This document shows, one piece after another, positions 39,317 to 48,785 of a stretch of 64,000 nt of DNA; the first letter of the stretch is position 1, and the number at the start of each line of letters is the position of its first letter. A program made the position numbers and the translations under genes. A model generated the notes under the pieces. That model was not told the DNA's origin. It saw only the letters and a list, made by a program, of their open reading frames with translations, and did not search any database. This DNA comes from Kitasatospora sp. NBC_01287 (lineage in GTDB: Bacteria > Actinomycetota > Actinomycetes > Streptomycetales > Streptomycetaceae), in NCBI RefSeq assembly GCF_026340565.1, contig NZ_JAPEPB010000001.1:1550001-1614000 (forward strand), in the 5' to 3' direction.

Positions 39317-40147
39317 TCAACACGCGGGCCCACCAGCCCCGAGGCCGGGGTTGACGGCGTAGAAGGCCACGGCGGCGGCCGCACCCACGTTGAGCGAGTC
39401 GATGCCGTGCGCCATCGGGATCCGCACCCGCTGGTCGGCGGCGGCCAGCGCCCGCGCGGTCAGGCCGTCGCCCTCGGCGCCGAGCAGCAGGGCGGCCTTG
39501 GGGAGGCGGTGCGGAGCGGCCTGGGCGAGGTCGACCGAGCCCTCGGCCGGGGTGAGGGCGAGCAGTTGGAAGCCCGCGTCGCGCAGCGTGGCGAGCGCGG
39601 CCGGCCACGGCTCCAGGCGCGCGTAGGGCACGGAGAAGACGGCGCCCATCGAGGTCTTGACGGCCCGCCGGTAGAGCGGATCGGCGCAGTCCGGGGAGAG
39701 CAGCACCGCGTCCATGCCGAGGGCGGCGGCGCTGCGGAAGATGGCGCCCAGGTTGGTGTGGTCGACCAGGCCTTCGAGCACCGCGACCCGGCCGGCGCCC
39801 TGCAGCACCTCCGCGACCTCGGGCAGCGGCTTGCGCGCCATCGAGGCGAGCGCGCCCCGGTGCACGTGGTAGCCGGTCACCTGCTCGGCGAGCCGGGGTT
39901 CGACCAGGTGCACGGGAGCGTCGACGTCGGCGATCACGTCCGCCATCACGTCCAGCCACTTGGCGGTGAGCAGCATCGATCGCATCTCGTACCCGGCGGC
40001 CAGCGCGCGGCGGATCACCTTCTCCCCCTCGGCGATGAACAGGCCCTCGGCGGGTTCGCGGCGGCGGCGCAGTTCGACGTCGGTCAGGTCGGTGTAGTCG
40101 GCCAGCCGCGGGTCGGCGGGGTCGGTGATGGTGCTGGGCTCGGACAT
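39317..40147 (-). CDS. TrmH/SpoU-family RNA 2'-O-methyltransferase
   Basis: A 276-aa SPOUT-class enzyme that would methylate a ribose in rRNA or tRNA using S-adenosylmethionine. The N-terminal substrate domain (1-110) has FIAEGEKVIRRAL. The SPOUT motifs follow: DHTNLGAIFRSAAALG, LLLGAEGDGLT and IPMAHGIDSLNVGAAAAVAFY (the knot). The start is ATG at 40147 with GAGAG upstream. The target nucleotide cannot be told. Confidence 0.92.
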   Translation of the reverse strand: MSEPSTITDPADPRLADYTDLTDVELRRRREPAEGLFIAEGEKVIRRALAAGYEMRSMLLTAKWLDVMADVIADVDAPVHLVEPRLAEQVTGYHVHRGALASMARKPLPEVAEVLQGAGRVAVLEGLVDHTNLGAIFRSAAALGMDAVLLSPDCADPLYRRAVKTSMGAVFSVPYARLEPWPAALATLRDAGFQLLALTPAEGSVDLAQAAPHRLPKAALLLGAEGDGLTARALAAADQRVRIPMAHGIDSLNVGAAAAVAFYAVNPGLGAGGPAC

Positions 40148-40182
40148 GCTGCTCTCAGACGGGCGTCAACGGACGGGGAGGT

Positions 40183-41427
40183 TCAGCGGGTGGCCGGGTC
40201 GAGGACGTGGACGACGTCGCCGATCACGATGACGGCCGGCGGGCGGACACCCTCGGCCACCACGGTGTCGGCCACCGTGGCGAGGGTGGCGTCGATCCGG
40301 CGCTGGGCGGCGGTGGTGCCCTCCTGGACCACCGCGACCGGCGTCCCGGCAGCGCGCCCGGCCGCGATCAGCTTGGCGGCGATGGCGCCGATCCGCTCGA
40401 CCGCCATCAGCAGCACCAGGGTGCCGGACATCTGCGCGGCCGCCTCCCAGTTGACCAGCGAGCGCGGGTCCTCGGGGGCGACGTGGCCGGAGATCACGGT
40501 GAACTCGTGGGTCATGCCGCGGTGGGTGACCGGGATGCCGACGGCGGCCGGCACGCTGATCGAGCTGGAGATGCCGGGCACCACGGTGACCGGGATGCCC
40601 GCCTCGGCACAGGCGAGCAGCTCCTCGCCGCCGCGCCCGTAGACGTAGGGGTCGCCGCCCTTGAGCCGGACCACGAACCTGCCCGCCTTGGCGTGCTCGA
40701 TCAGCGCCTGGTTGATCGCCTCCTGGGCCATGAACCGGCCGTAGGGGATCTTGGAGGCGTCGATCACCTCGACGTGCGGGGACAGCTCGGCGAGCAGCTC
40801 GCGCGGGGCCAGTCGGTCGGCGACCACCACGTCGGCGTCGGCCAGCAGCCGGCGGCCGCGCACGGTGATCAGGTCCGGGTCACCGGGACCGCCGCCGACC
40901 AGCGCCACGCCGGCCGCGCGCCGCCGGTACTGCTGCGCGCTGAGGCTGCCGTCGCGCAGCCCCTCGACGATGGTGCTGCGCAGCGCGGCGGAGTGCCGGG
41001 GGTCGCCGGTCAGCACGGCGACGGTGGTGCCTTCGTCGTGGCCGGTGGCGGGGGTCCAGGCGGTGGCGGCGGCCGCGTCGTCGCTGCGGGCGCAGAAGAT
41101 CCGGTGACGCTCCGCCTCGGCGCTGACCGCCTCGTTGACGGCGTGGTCGTCGGTGGCGACCAGCACGTACCAGGCCTCGGCCAGATCGCCGTCGGTGTAG
41201 CCGCGCCGCTGCCAGCTCAGCTCGCCCGCGTCCGCCATCGCCTGCACGGCCGGGGTGGTGCTCGGCGAGATCAGCTCGACCACCGCGCCGGCGGCTATCA
41301 GCGCGGGCAGCCGGCGCTGGGCCACCTGGCCGCCGCCGACCACCACGACCCGGCGGCCGGTCAGCAGCAGGCCCACGGGGTAGGGGGTGCGGCCCTCCGT
41401 GCTCGGGTGGGGATTGGGACCGGTCAT
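40183..41427 (-). CDS. cysG: Fused siroheme synthase / uroporphyrinogen-III C-methyltransferase
   Basis: A 414-aa protein at the branch to siroheme and cobalamin. The N-terminal half (1-170) is a CysG-type dehydrogenase with the NAD motif VVVVGGGQVAQRRLPAL, making sirohydrochlorin from precorrin-2. The C-terminal half (about 175-414) is a SAM-dependent uroporphyrinogen-III methyltransferase with VGGGPGDPDLITVRG, RLKGGDPYVYGRGGEE and TVVPGISSSISVPA. It lies next to bluB-cobT, which suggests service in cobalamin synthesis. ATG at 41427 has AGGAG upstream. Confidence 0.93.
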   Translation of the reverse strand: MTGPNPHPSTEGRTPYPVGLLLTGRRVVVVGGGQVAQRRLPALIAAGAVVELISPSTTPAVQAMADAGELSWQRRGYTDGDLAEAWYVLVATDDHAVNEAVSAEAERHRIFCARSDDAAAATAWTPATGHDEGTTVAVLTGDPRHSAALRSTIVEGLRDGSLSAQQYRRRAAGVALVGGGPGDPDLITVRGRRLLADADVVVADRLAPRELLAELSPHVEVIDASKIPYGRFMAQEAINQALIEHAKAGRFVVRLKGGDPYVYGRGGEELLACAEAGIPVTVVPGISSSISVPAAVGIPVTHRGMTHEFTVISGHVAPEDPRSLVNWEAAAQMSGTLVLLMAVERIGAIAAKLIAAGRAAGTPVAVVQEGTTAAQRRIDATLATVADTVVAEGVRPPAVIVIGDVVHVLDPATR

Positions 41428-41541
41428 CGGCGGGCTCCTGGGGGGCTGGTGCGGTCTGTGCGGGAAAGGCAGGGCCCCGCACCGGCGCCCTCGGGCCGGT
41501 GCGGGGTGGGGACTGCTGGGCGGAACCCGCGGGGCGCGGGG

Positions 41542-44500
41542 TCAGCCCTTCTCGGTGACGCCGGCGGAGTCGAAGGTGGCTACATCGTGCATCGCCCGGG
41601 CGGCACTCTGCACCAGCGGGAGGGCCAGCAGGGCGCCGGTCCCCTCGCCGAGCCGCAGGTCGAGGTCGATCAGCGGCCGCAGACCGAGCTTGGCGAGCGC
41701 GGCCTGGTGGCCGGGCTCGGCCGAGCGGTGACCCGCGATGCAGGCGGCGAGCACCTCGGGGGCGATCGCCTTGGCGGCCAGCGCGGCCGAGCCGGCGATC
41801 ACACCGTCCAGGATGACGGGCGTGCGCAACGACGCGGCGCCGAGCAGGAAGCCGGCGATCGCGGCGTGCTCCAGACCGCCGACGGCCGCCAGCACGCCGA
41901 TCGGGTCGGTCGCGTCGGGCCGGTGCAGCTCCAGGGCGCGGCGGATCACCTCCACCTTGCGGGCGTGCGTCTCGTCGTCGATGCCGGTGCCGCGGCCGGT
42001 GACCTCGGTCGGGTCGACACCGGTGAAGACGGAGATCAGGGCGGCCGAGGCGGTGGTGTTGGCGATTCCCATGTCGCCGGTGATCAGGATCTTGTTGCCG
42101 GCCGCGACCAGGTCGCGGGCGGTCTCGATGCCGATCTCCAGCGCCTTGAGCGCCTCCTCCCGGGTCATCGCCGGGCCCTGCGTCATGTCGTCGGTGCCCG
42201 CCTTGACCTTGCGCGGCAGCAGCCCGGTGGTGCGGCCCTGCTGGATCGCCTCCGGCAGGTCGGCCTTGACGCCGACGTCGACCACGCAGACCTCGGCGCC
42301 GACCTGGGCGGCGAAGGCGTTGACCACCGCTCCCCCGGCCAGGAAGTTGGCCACCATCTGGGCGGTGACCTCCTGCGGCCAGGGGGTGACGCCCTGGGCG
42401 TGCACGCCGTGGTCGCCCGCGAAGATCGCCACGCAGGCGGGCTCCGGGATCGGCGGCGGGCACTTCCGGGACAGGCCGCTGAGCTGGGCGGAGATGATCT
42501 CCAGCATGCCCAGCGAGCCGGCCGGCTTGGTCATCCGCTTCTGCCGGTCCCAGGCCAGGCCGAGCGCCTTGGCATCCAGCGGGCGGATGGTGCGCAGCGT
42601 CTCGGAGAGCACGCTGTGCGGCTCCTCGCCGGGCAGCGCCCGGTTGCCGTACTGCTCCTCGTGCACCACCCAGGAGAGCGGGCGCTTCTTGGCCCAGCCC
42701 TGCTGCTGCAGCTCGGGCTCGTCCGGGAAGGCGTCGACGTAGCCGACGCAGAGGTAGGCGACGACGTCCAGGTGCTCGGGCAGGCCGAGCTCGCGGACCA
42801 TCTCCTCCTCGTCGAAGAAGCTCACCCAGCCGACGCCCAGGCCCTCGGCGCGGGCGGCCAGCCAGAGGTTCTCGACCGCGAGGGCGGCGGAGTACGGGGC
42901 CATCTGGGGCTGCGTGTGCCGGCCCAGGGTGTGCCGGCCGCCGCGGGTGCGGTCGGCGGTGACCACGATGTTGACCGGGGTGTCGAGGATGGCCTCGATC
43001 TTGATTTCCTTGAACTGCTTGGCCCGCGCCTTGGGCAGCGAGTCGGCGAAGACCTCGCGCTGGCGCTCGGCCAGGGCGTGCATCTTGCGCCGGGTCTCGG
43101 CGGAGCGGATCACCACGAAGTCCCAGGGCTGCGAGTAGCCGACGCTGGGGGCGGTGTGGGCGGCCTCCAGGACGCGCAGCAGGACCTCGTGCGGGACGGG
43201 GTCGGAGCGGAAGCCGTTGCGGATGTCGCGGCGCTCGCGCATCACCTGATGGACGGCCTCGCGCATCGGGTCGTCGTAGCCGGGGGCCGCCGGGGGGCGG
43301 GGGGCGGGGGGCTCGACCGGCTCGGGCTCGGCGGCGGTCGGCTCGGGCTCGACGGCGGCGGGCGGCTCGGCCGCGGGCGCGGTCGGTTCGGCCGCGGGCG
43401 CGGTCGGTTCGGGCTCGGCGGTCGGTTCGGCCGGGGCGTCGACCGGGGTGGCCGCGTCGGCGCCGGCGAGCTCGGGCTGCTCCTCGGCGGTGGGCGCGGG
43501 CTCGGCGGCGGCCGGGGTGGGCGCAGCGGTGGTGGGCTCGGCGGTCGCGTCGGCAGTCACGTCCGCGGCCGCGTCGTCGATCGCGGCGGCCTCGGCTGAC
43601 GGGGCGTCGGCGGCGTCGGCCGCTATCGCCGGGGTGGCTACGGCCTCGGGGGCCGGGGCCGGCGCGGGAGCCTGCGGGGCGGCCTCGACGGTGGCCTGGA
43701 CCCCGGATGCCAGGACCTCGGGTGCCTGCGCCTCGGCGGGCTGGGGCTCGGCGGGCTGGGGCTCGGCGGGCTGGGGCTCCAGGTCGCGGACCGCGAGGCC
43801 GAGCGGGGCGGGGTCGGCCAGGAAGGCGGCGATCCGGCGCGGGTGGGCGGCGGGCGCGGGAGCGAGGGGGCCGGCGGCTTCGGCGGCGGGCGCCTCAACG
43901 GGAGCGACCGTCTCGGCGACCTGCTCGACGGCCGGGGCCTGGGCCTGGACCGCCTCGACGACCTCCGCCACCTCCATGGCCTCGACGACCTCGACGACCT
44001 GGGCCGAGGGCGCGCCGTCGGGCGCCGGGGCCTGGGCGGCGGGCACCTCGACGGGAGCGGACTCCACGGGAGCCGCCTCCACGGGGGCCGCCTCGGCGAC
44101 CTGTGCCTCGGAGGGCGCGACGGCCTCCGGGACAGCCGGAGCGGCCTCGGGCTGTGGTGCGGGCACGGCGGACTGCGGCTCGCTCGCGGCCGACTGGGCC
44201 GGGATCACCACGGCCTCGGTGAGCTGGTCGGTGTGCTGCTCGGCGGGGGCGGGCGCGGCCACCGCCACCGGTGCGACCGGCACCGCGACCGGGATGCCGT
44301 GCGGCGGGGTGCCGCCCGGCTCGGAGGGGCCGCGGTCGGCGAGCGAGCGGACCGGGACCTGACCGGTCATCACCGAGGGGTCCGGGATCGGCGGTCCGGC
44401 GTGCAGCGGGCGACGCGACGGCGAGGCGGCGGCCGCCTGCGGCTGCTGGGGCGAGGCGACGGCGGTCGGCGGGACGGCGACGGGAGCGGCGGGAACCGCC

Positions 44501-45099
44501 TGCGCCACCGGCACCTCGATCGGCGCGGGGGTCGCGGGCGCTGCCGCGGGGGCCGCCTCCACCACCGGTACGAGCGGGTCCAGCGGCGGCCAGGAGGGCT
44601 CCACCGGCAGACCGGCCGGCGGCTGCGCGCCGGCCTCGACCGGCGCGGCCATGGGCTGCGACGCCGCCACGGGCTGTACGAAGCCGGGCGCAGGGGCGAG
44701 GCCCTGGACCACGGGCGGCACGGCGGGCTGCGGCACCACGGGCGGGGCCACCGGCTGCACCGGCGGCACGCCGGCCGACGGGAAGGCCACCGAGCCGTCC
44801 ACCGCCGCGTACACCGGCGCGGCCGGGTAGCCGGGGGTGCCCTGCGGCGCGAGCGCCTCACCGAGCGGAACCACCGGCGCGGTGGACGCGTCGCTCCAGG
44901 AGCCCTGCGGCCCCGGCATCAGGAGCACGTCGTCCTCGTCGTCGATGAAGGTGTAGCCAGGACCGGGCAGGCCCACGGGTACGGCCTGGCCGACGAGGTC
45001 GGTGCCCCACCCGCCACCTCCCTGCGCCGGATCGGTACCGGTCTCGGGGAGCAGGTGCTCCGGCAGTCCCTCGTTGGGGACGTGACCGCCGTCGGTCAT
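41542..45099 (-). CDS. cobT: Giant BluB-CobT fusion with disordered N-terminus
   Basis: A 1185-aa fusion of two enzymes for the lower ligand of vitamin B12. Residues about 607-820 are a BluB/nitroreductase-fold domain (REAVHQVMRERRDIRNGF, SVGYSQPWDFVVI) that makes 5,6-dimethylbenzimidazole from reduced FMN. Residues about 826-1185 are CobT, which activates it; PAGSLGMLE, FAGDHGVHAQGVT and the catalytic GEGTGA are present. The first 600 residues are almost all Pro/Ala/Glu/Val and look disordered, except a conserved-looking GPGYTFIDDEDDVLLMPGPQGS near residue 35. ATG at 45099 has AAGGAG upstream. Confidence 0.93.
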   Translation of the reverse strand: MTDGGHVPNEGLPEHLLPETGTDPAQGGGGWGTDLVGQAVPVGLPGPGYTFIDDEDDVLLMPGPQGSWSDASTAPVVPLGEALAPQGTPGYPAAPVYAAVDGSVAFPSAGVPPVQPVAPPVVPQPAVPPVVQGLAPAPGFVQPVAASQPMAAPVEAGAQPPAGLPVEPSWPPLDPLVPVVEAAPAAAPATPAPIEVPVAQAVPAAPVAVPPTAVASPQQPQAAAASPSRRPLHAGPPIPDPSVMTGQVPVRSLADRGPSEPGGTPPHGIPVAVPVAPVAVAAPAPAEQHTDQLTEAVVIPAQSAASEPQSAVPAPQPEAAPAVPEAVAPSEAQVAEAAPVEAAPVESAPVEVPAAQAPAPDGAPSAQVVEVVEAMEVAEVVEAVQAQAPAVEQVAETVAPVEAPAAEAAGPLAPAPAAHPRRIAAFLADPAPLGLAVRDLEPQPAEPQPAEPQPAEAQAPEVLASGVQATVEAAPQAPAPAPAPEAVATPAIAADAADAPSAEAAAIDDAAADVTADATAEPTTAAPTPAAAEPAPTAEEQPELAGADAATPVDAPAEPTAEPEPTAPAAEPTAPAAEPPAAVEPEPTAAEPEPVEPPAPRPPAAPGYDDPMREAVHQVMRERRDIRNGFRSDPVPHEVLLRVLEAAHTAPSVGYSQPWDFVVIRSAETRRKMHALAERQREVFADSLPKARAKQFKEIKIEAILDTPVNIVVTADRTRGGRHTLGRHTQPQMAPYSAALAVENLWLAARAEGLGVGWVSFFDEEEMVRELGLPEHLDVVAYLCVGYVDAFPDEPELQQQGWAKKRPLSWVVHEEQYGNRALPGEEPHSVLSETLRTIRPLDAKALGLAWDRQKRMTKPAGSLGMLEIISAQLSGLSRKCPPPIPEPACVAIFAGDHGVHAQGVTPWPQEVTAQMVANFLAGGAVVNAFAAQVGAEVCVVDVGVKADLPEAIQQGRTTGLLPRKVKAGTDDMTQGPAMTREEALKALEIGIETARDLVAAGNKILITGDMGIANTTASAALISVFTGVDPTEVTGRGTGIDDETHARKVEVIRRALELHRPDATDPIGVLAAVGGLEHAAIAGFLLGAASLRTPVILDGVIAGSAALAAKAIAPEVLAACIAGHRSAEPGHQAALAKLGLRPLIDLDLRLGEGTGALLALPLVQSAARAMHDVATFDSAGVTEKG
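43735..43779. repeat. 15-bp tandem repeat in the disordered part of bluB-cobT
   Basis: Three perfect copies of GGCGGGCTGGGGCTC encode EPQPA repeats. A second array near 43363-43420 encodes two EPTAPAA units. Confidence 0.85.
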
Positions 45100-45619
45100 G
45101 TCAACACTCCTTCCAGGCCGCTTCCGCGTCCTTGGCGGCCCGGTCGCCGACCGAGGCGCACCGCCCGCTCCGGGTCCAAGCCGCGTGCCGGCCCACCCCA
45201 CAGTCCAACCTGCCGGCTGTCGCGCGCGGTGCGCGGCAGCCGTGGGCCGCCCGGTGCTGACGGCGTCCGGTGCGGCTCGCCCGCCCCGAGCGGGACAGTC
45301 GGGCACCGTGCGCCGTCACCTGAACTAACGACGGCCCGGGGCAACCGGCACGACCAGCCCGGGCCCCGGGTCATTCTCCCGGTCGGGCGAGCGTCAGTCG
45401 AATGCCCACACAACGATCTCCGTGTGGGTTGCACCACGTCGGCGCCCCACCGCGCCAGGATCCTGTCGAAGATCCCGAGCGTCGGTCGGATCGTCAGACT
45501 ACCGGCCCGGACGGACAGGTCAGCGGCGCGGTGTCCGGTTCATCCGGATTTGCCAGGGCGTCTGCTGGCGAGTTCTCAGCTGGCGGATGCTCAGACCGCC
45601 CACCGTTCGCCGGCCGGTC
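45100..45619. other. 520-bp gap upstream of bluB-cobT
   Basis: No convincing gene. It holds the bluB-cobT upstream region and a short inverted repeat CCCACAC (45405-45411) / GTGTGGG (45422-45428). I looked for a cobalamin riboswitch: the string CTGTCCCGC is present, but the other conserved boxes are not. Confidence 0.5.
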
Positions 45620-46840
45620 TCAGCCGAGCGGCTCCGCCCAGAGCACCAGACTGCTCTCCCCCGCGCCGATCACCAGGCCGCCGTCGGCGGTGAGCGGCGC
45701 GGACTGCAGGATGGCGCCCTCCACGTGGTAGCCCGCCGCCTCGACCACGCCGCGGATCGCCTCCGCCTCGGCGAGCGTGCGGGCCGGCGCCACCAGGCGC
45801 CCCGGACGGCGGGTCAGCACCGCCGCCACCACCTCGGCGCCGCCGCGCTCGACCACCACGACGTCGGGTTCGGCCAGCCCGCCGAGCACCTCGGGCGCAC
45901 CGCCGGCGGCCGTCTCCACCTCCACGCCGTACCGGCGCGCGTTGACGGCGATCCGCGCGCAGGCCGCCGCGTCCGCCTCCACCGCGACCACCGCCGCGCC
46001 GAAGCGCGCGGTCTCCACGGCGAGTGCCCCGCTGCCCGCGCCCACGCACCAGACCAGGTCACCGGGCCCCGGACCGAGGCGGGCCAGGATCACCGCGCGG
46101 GTCTGCGCCGAGAGGGTCCGCGCGCTCTCGCCGTCGTAGGCGTCGCCGGGCAGCGCCCAGCCGCGCTCGGGGCCCGGGTAGCCGACCGGGCGCCCGGCCA
46201 GCCAGCCGGAGGGCCGGTCCACGGCCTGCGTCTGGGCGTTGCCGCCGATCACCAGCACCACGTTCGGGTCGCGCCAGTCGTGGTCGGGGACCCGGTCGGA
46301 GGTCAGCACGGTGACGTCCTCGTCGGCGGTGCCGAGCGCCTCGCAGACCACGAAGGTGCGGTGCACCCCGCGCAGCATCAGGGCCAGTTCGCTGGGCCCG
46401 GCGTCGGGGCTGGTCAGCACCGCGACCTTGGGGTGGGCGCGGCAGACGTTGGCCGCCTTGCGCAGCCGGCCGCCGTGCGTGCTCACCACCTGGGCGTCCT
46501 CCCAGGGCATCCCGGCCCGGGCGAAGGCGGCGGCGACCGAGGAGACGGCCGGCAGCACCTCCAACTCCAGGCCGTACTCCGGGCGGCGCAGGGTCCGCAC
46601 CACGCCGAAGAAGCCGGGGTCACCCTCGGCGACCACCACCACCGCGCCACGGTGCTCGGCGATCCTGCGGGCCGCCAGTTCGACGCTGCCGAGCGCGATC
46701 CGCTCGGCGGCGGCCGGCACCGGCAGCGCGTTGAGCTGGTACGGCGCCCCCGCCACCAGGGTGGCCGCGCCGAGCGCGGCGGCGGCGGCCGCCGTCAGCG
46801 GCGTGCCGTCCCACCCGATGACCGTGATCCGGTCAGCCAT
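45620..46840 (-). CDS. cobL: Precorrin-6Y C5,15-methyltransferase (decarboxylating), CobL
   Basis: A 406-aa fusion (CbiE plus CbiT) that methylates C5 and C15 of the corrin ring and removes an acetate carboxyl. The N-terminal half (1-200) is a tetrapyrrole methylase with VVAEGDPGFFGVV and the ITVIGWDGTPL start. The C-terminal half (about 230-406) is a class I SAM methyltransferase with LVWCVGAGSGALAVE. ATG at 46840 has GGGAGAG upstream. It is near bluB-cobT and cysG, though most other cobalamin genes are outside the window. Confidence 0.92.
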   Translation of the reverse strand: MADRITVIGWDGTPLTAAAAAALGAATLVAGAPYQLNALPVPAAAERIALGSVELAARRIAEHRGAVVVVAEGDPGFFGVVRTLRRPEYGLELEVLPAVSSVAAAFARAGMPWEDAQVVSTHGGRLRKAANVCRAHPKVAVLTSPDAGPSELALMLRGVHRTFVVCEALGTADEDVTVLTSDRVPDHDWRDPNVVLVIGGNAQTQAVDRPSGWLAGRPVGYPGPERGWALPGDAYDGESARTLSAQTRAVILARLGPGPGDLVWCVGAGSGALAVETARFGAAVVAVEADAAACARIAVNARRYGVEVETAAGGAPEVLGGLAEPDVVVVERGGAEVVAAVLTRRPGRLVAPARTLAEAEAIRGVVEAAGYHVEGAILQSAPLTADGGLVIGAGESSLVLWAEPLG

Positions 46841-47030
46841 CGCGGCTGCTCTCCCTCGACTCCCACCTCACGACCGGGCCGCGGCGCGGACGTTCGCGCG
46901 CTCGGGCCCCTGGGTCGGCCGGTGGCACGCGGGCGTCAGGTGCACCCACCCCCGCCGCTGCGGCCATCCGTCCAGGAGAGGAGGTTACCTGGTGGGCCCG
47001 GGTTTCCAGGCCGCCGCCCTGGAGCCCTCG

Positions 47031-47657
47031 TCAGCCATGGCGCACCGCGGCGAACGGGGCGCGGTGAACGGGCGCGGGTTCGAGGTCCTCCGGGAGCAGG
47101 CTCCAGAGGATCAGGTCGCTGCGGCTCTCCTCGCCGGCCGAGCCGACCTCGCCGGTGCGCACTATCCAGGCGCTGCGCAGCACGCCCTCGCTGATGCAGC
47201 CGATCTTCTGGGCGACCTGCTGGGCGGCGGTGTTGCCGGCCGCGGTGCGCAGCTCCAGGCGGTGGAAGCCGCGGTCCTCGAAGAGCCACTGGGCGACGCC
47301 GAGCAGCGCCTCCACCGCGTAGCCCTCGCCGCGGGCCCACGACGCGGTGACGTAGGCGGTCTCGGTGCTGAGCAACCGCCAGTCGGTGTGCCGTAGTTCG
47401 ACCAGCCCGACCAGCCGCTGGGTGAGGTGCTCGGTGACGGCGAAGGCGATCCCGCGCCCCTCGGCGCGCTGCGCGGGCGCCCACCGGCGCACCCAGCGCA
47501 GCGCGTGCCCGCGGGTGAAGGGCTGCGGGACGTCGGTCCAGCTCAGCACCAGGTCGTCGGCCATCATGGCGACCAGCTCGGGCACGTCGCCCTCCTCCAG
47601 AGGGCGCAGCAGCAGCCGTTCGGTGCTGATCGCGGTCTCGGGGAAGCTCGCTGGCAT
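47031..47657 (-). CDS. RimJ/RimL-type GNAT acetyltransferase
   Basis: A 208-aa GNAT protein: TERLLLRPLEEGDVPEL at the N-terminus, GLVELRHTDWR, the acyl-CoA segment YVTASWARGEGYAVEALLGVAQWLF and FHRLELRTAAGNTAAQQVAQKIG. The R-x-x-G-x-A loop is present as ARGEGYA. ATG at 47657 has GAGGAGAG upstream. The substrate is unknown. Confidence 0.87.
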   Translation of the reverse strand: MPASFPETAISTERLLLRPLEEGDVPELVAMMADDLVLSWTDVPQPFTRGHALRWVRRWAPAQRAEGRGIAFAVTEHLTQRLVGLVELRHTDWRLLSTETAYVTASWARGEGYAVEALLGVAQWLFEDRGFHRLELRTAAGNTAAQQVAQKIGCISEGVLRSAWIVRTGEVGSAGEESRSDLILWSLLPEDLEPAPVHRAPFAAVRHG

Positions 47658-47752
47658 ACCGTCTCTCCTCGCCGGGTCGTGGACCCACGGTACGCCCCGC
47701 GCGCGCCGGGCGTCGCCGGGGGTCGACGGAGCGTCAGGTGGCAGCGCACGCG

Positions 47753-47784
47753 CCGGGCCCCGCCGCGTGCGCGACGGGGCCCGG
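47753..47784 (-). terminator. Terminator of the metNIQ operon
   Basis: CCGGGCCCCGCCG (47753-47765) pairs with 47772-47784 with one mismatch, 52 nt after the metQ stop. Confidence 0.65.
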
Positions 47785-47836
47785 GGGCCGGCTACCGGCG
47801 GTGAGCCAGGTTTCAGAACGCCGGTCAGGACGCCGG

Positions 47837-48676
47837 TCAGAACGCCGGGATGACCGAGCCCTGGAAGGTGTCGTCGATGTACTTCTTCACCTCGGGCGAG
47901 TGCAGCAGCTGGGCGAGCTTCTGCACGCGCGGGTCGTTCTCGTGGCCCTTCTTGACCGCGAGCACGTTGGCGTAGGGGTTGCCGTCGGCCTTCTCCAGCA
48001 GGATCGCGTCGGTGGCGGGCTTGAGGCCGGCGCCCAGCGCGTTGTTGCCGTTGATCACCGAGGCGTCCACGTCGTCCAGCGCGCGCGGCAGCTGGGCGGC
48101 GTCCAGCTCCTTGAACTTGAGGTGCTTCGGGTTGCTCGCGATGTCCTGGACGGTGGCGGTGGTGCCGGCCCCGGCCTTGAGGGTGATCACCTGGTTGTCG
48201 GCGAGCAGCTTGAGCGCGCGGCCCTCGTTGGTGGCGTCGTTGGGGACCGCGACCGAGGCGCCGTCCGCCAGGTCGGCGACCTTCTTGACCTTCTTCGAGT
48301 AGACGCCCAGCGGCTCCAGGTGGACCGGCTCGACCGGCACGATGTCGGTGCCGTGGGTCTTGTTGAAGTCGGTCAGGTAGGGGACGTGCTGGAAGAAGTT
48401 GGCGTCGGCGGAGCCGTCCTGCACGGCGGGGTTCTGCAGGGTGTAGTCCGAGACCTCCTTGACCGTCAGCTTGAGCCCCGCCTTGGCGGCCAGGTTGTCC
48501 TTGATGTAGTCGAGGATCTGGGCGTGGGGGGTGGGGCTGGCGACCACGACGAGCGGCTTGTCCGCGTTGTTGGAGGAGTTCGAGGAGCCGCTCTTGCCGG
48601 AGGAGGAGCAGGCCGCGACCGACAGGGCGAGGCCGGCGGTGACGATCAGGGCGGTGGACTTCAGGACGGTACGCAC
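47837..48676 (-). CDS. metQ: Methionine-binding lipoprotein MetQ
   Basis: A 279-aa NlpA-family substrate-binding lipoprotein of the D/L-methionine ABC importer. The signal peptide ends in the lipobox SVAAC (Cys at about 23), followed by a Ser/Gly/Asn linker and the binding domain with VVVASPTPHAQILDYI, ANFFQHVPYL and INGNNALGAGL. The GTG start has AAAGG upstream. Last gene of metN-metI-metQ. Confidence 0.94.
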   Translation of the reverse strand: MRTVLKSTALIVTAGLALSVAACSSSGKSGSSNSSNNADKPLVVVASPTPHAQILDYIKDNLAAKAGLKLTVKEVSDYTLQNPAVQDGSADANFFQHVPYLTDFNKTHGTDIVPVEPVHLEPLGVYSKKVKKVADLADGASVAVPNDATNEGRALKLLADNQVITLKAGAGTTATVQDIASNPKHLKFKELDAAQLPRALDDVDASVINGNNALGAGLKPATDAILLEKADGNPYANVLAVKKGHENDPRVQKLAQLLHSPEVKKYIDDTFQGSVIPAF

Positions 48677-48747
48677 GAAAAGTGCCTTTCTCCGTTGTGG
48701 GGAGTCAGCCGCACACCCGGGGGTTCGGGGAGCGGAAGTCTTCGGTT

Positions 48748-48785
48748 GGGGGTCAGCGCGCGGGGGTCAGCGCGGGGGTCAGCGC
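48748..48785. repeat. 12-bp repeats between metI and metQ
   Basis: Three copies of GGGGGTCAGCGC, the last overlapping the metI stop codon region. Confidence 0.8.

Noticed and set aside
45100..45619. Cobalamin riboswitch upstream of bluB-cobT
   Set aside because: The minus strand has CTGTCCCGC and a later GCCGTCAG, but the GGGAA, GGTG and AATCC boxes of the core are missing. A covariance search with RF00174 would decide.
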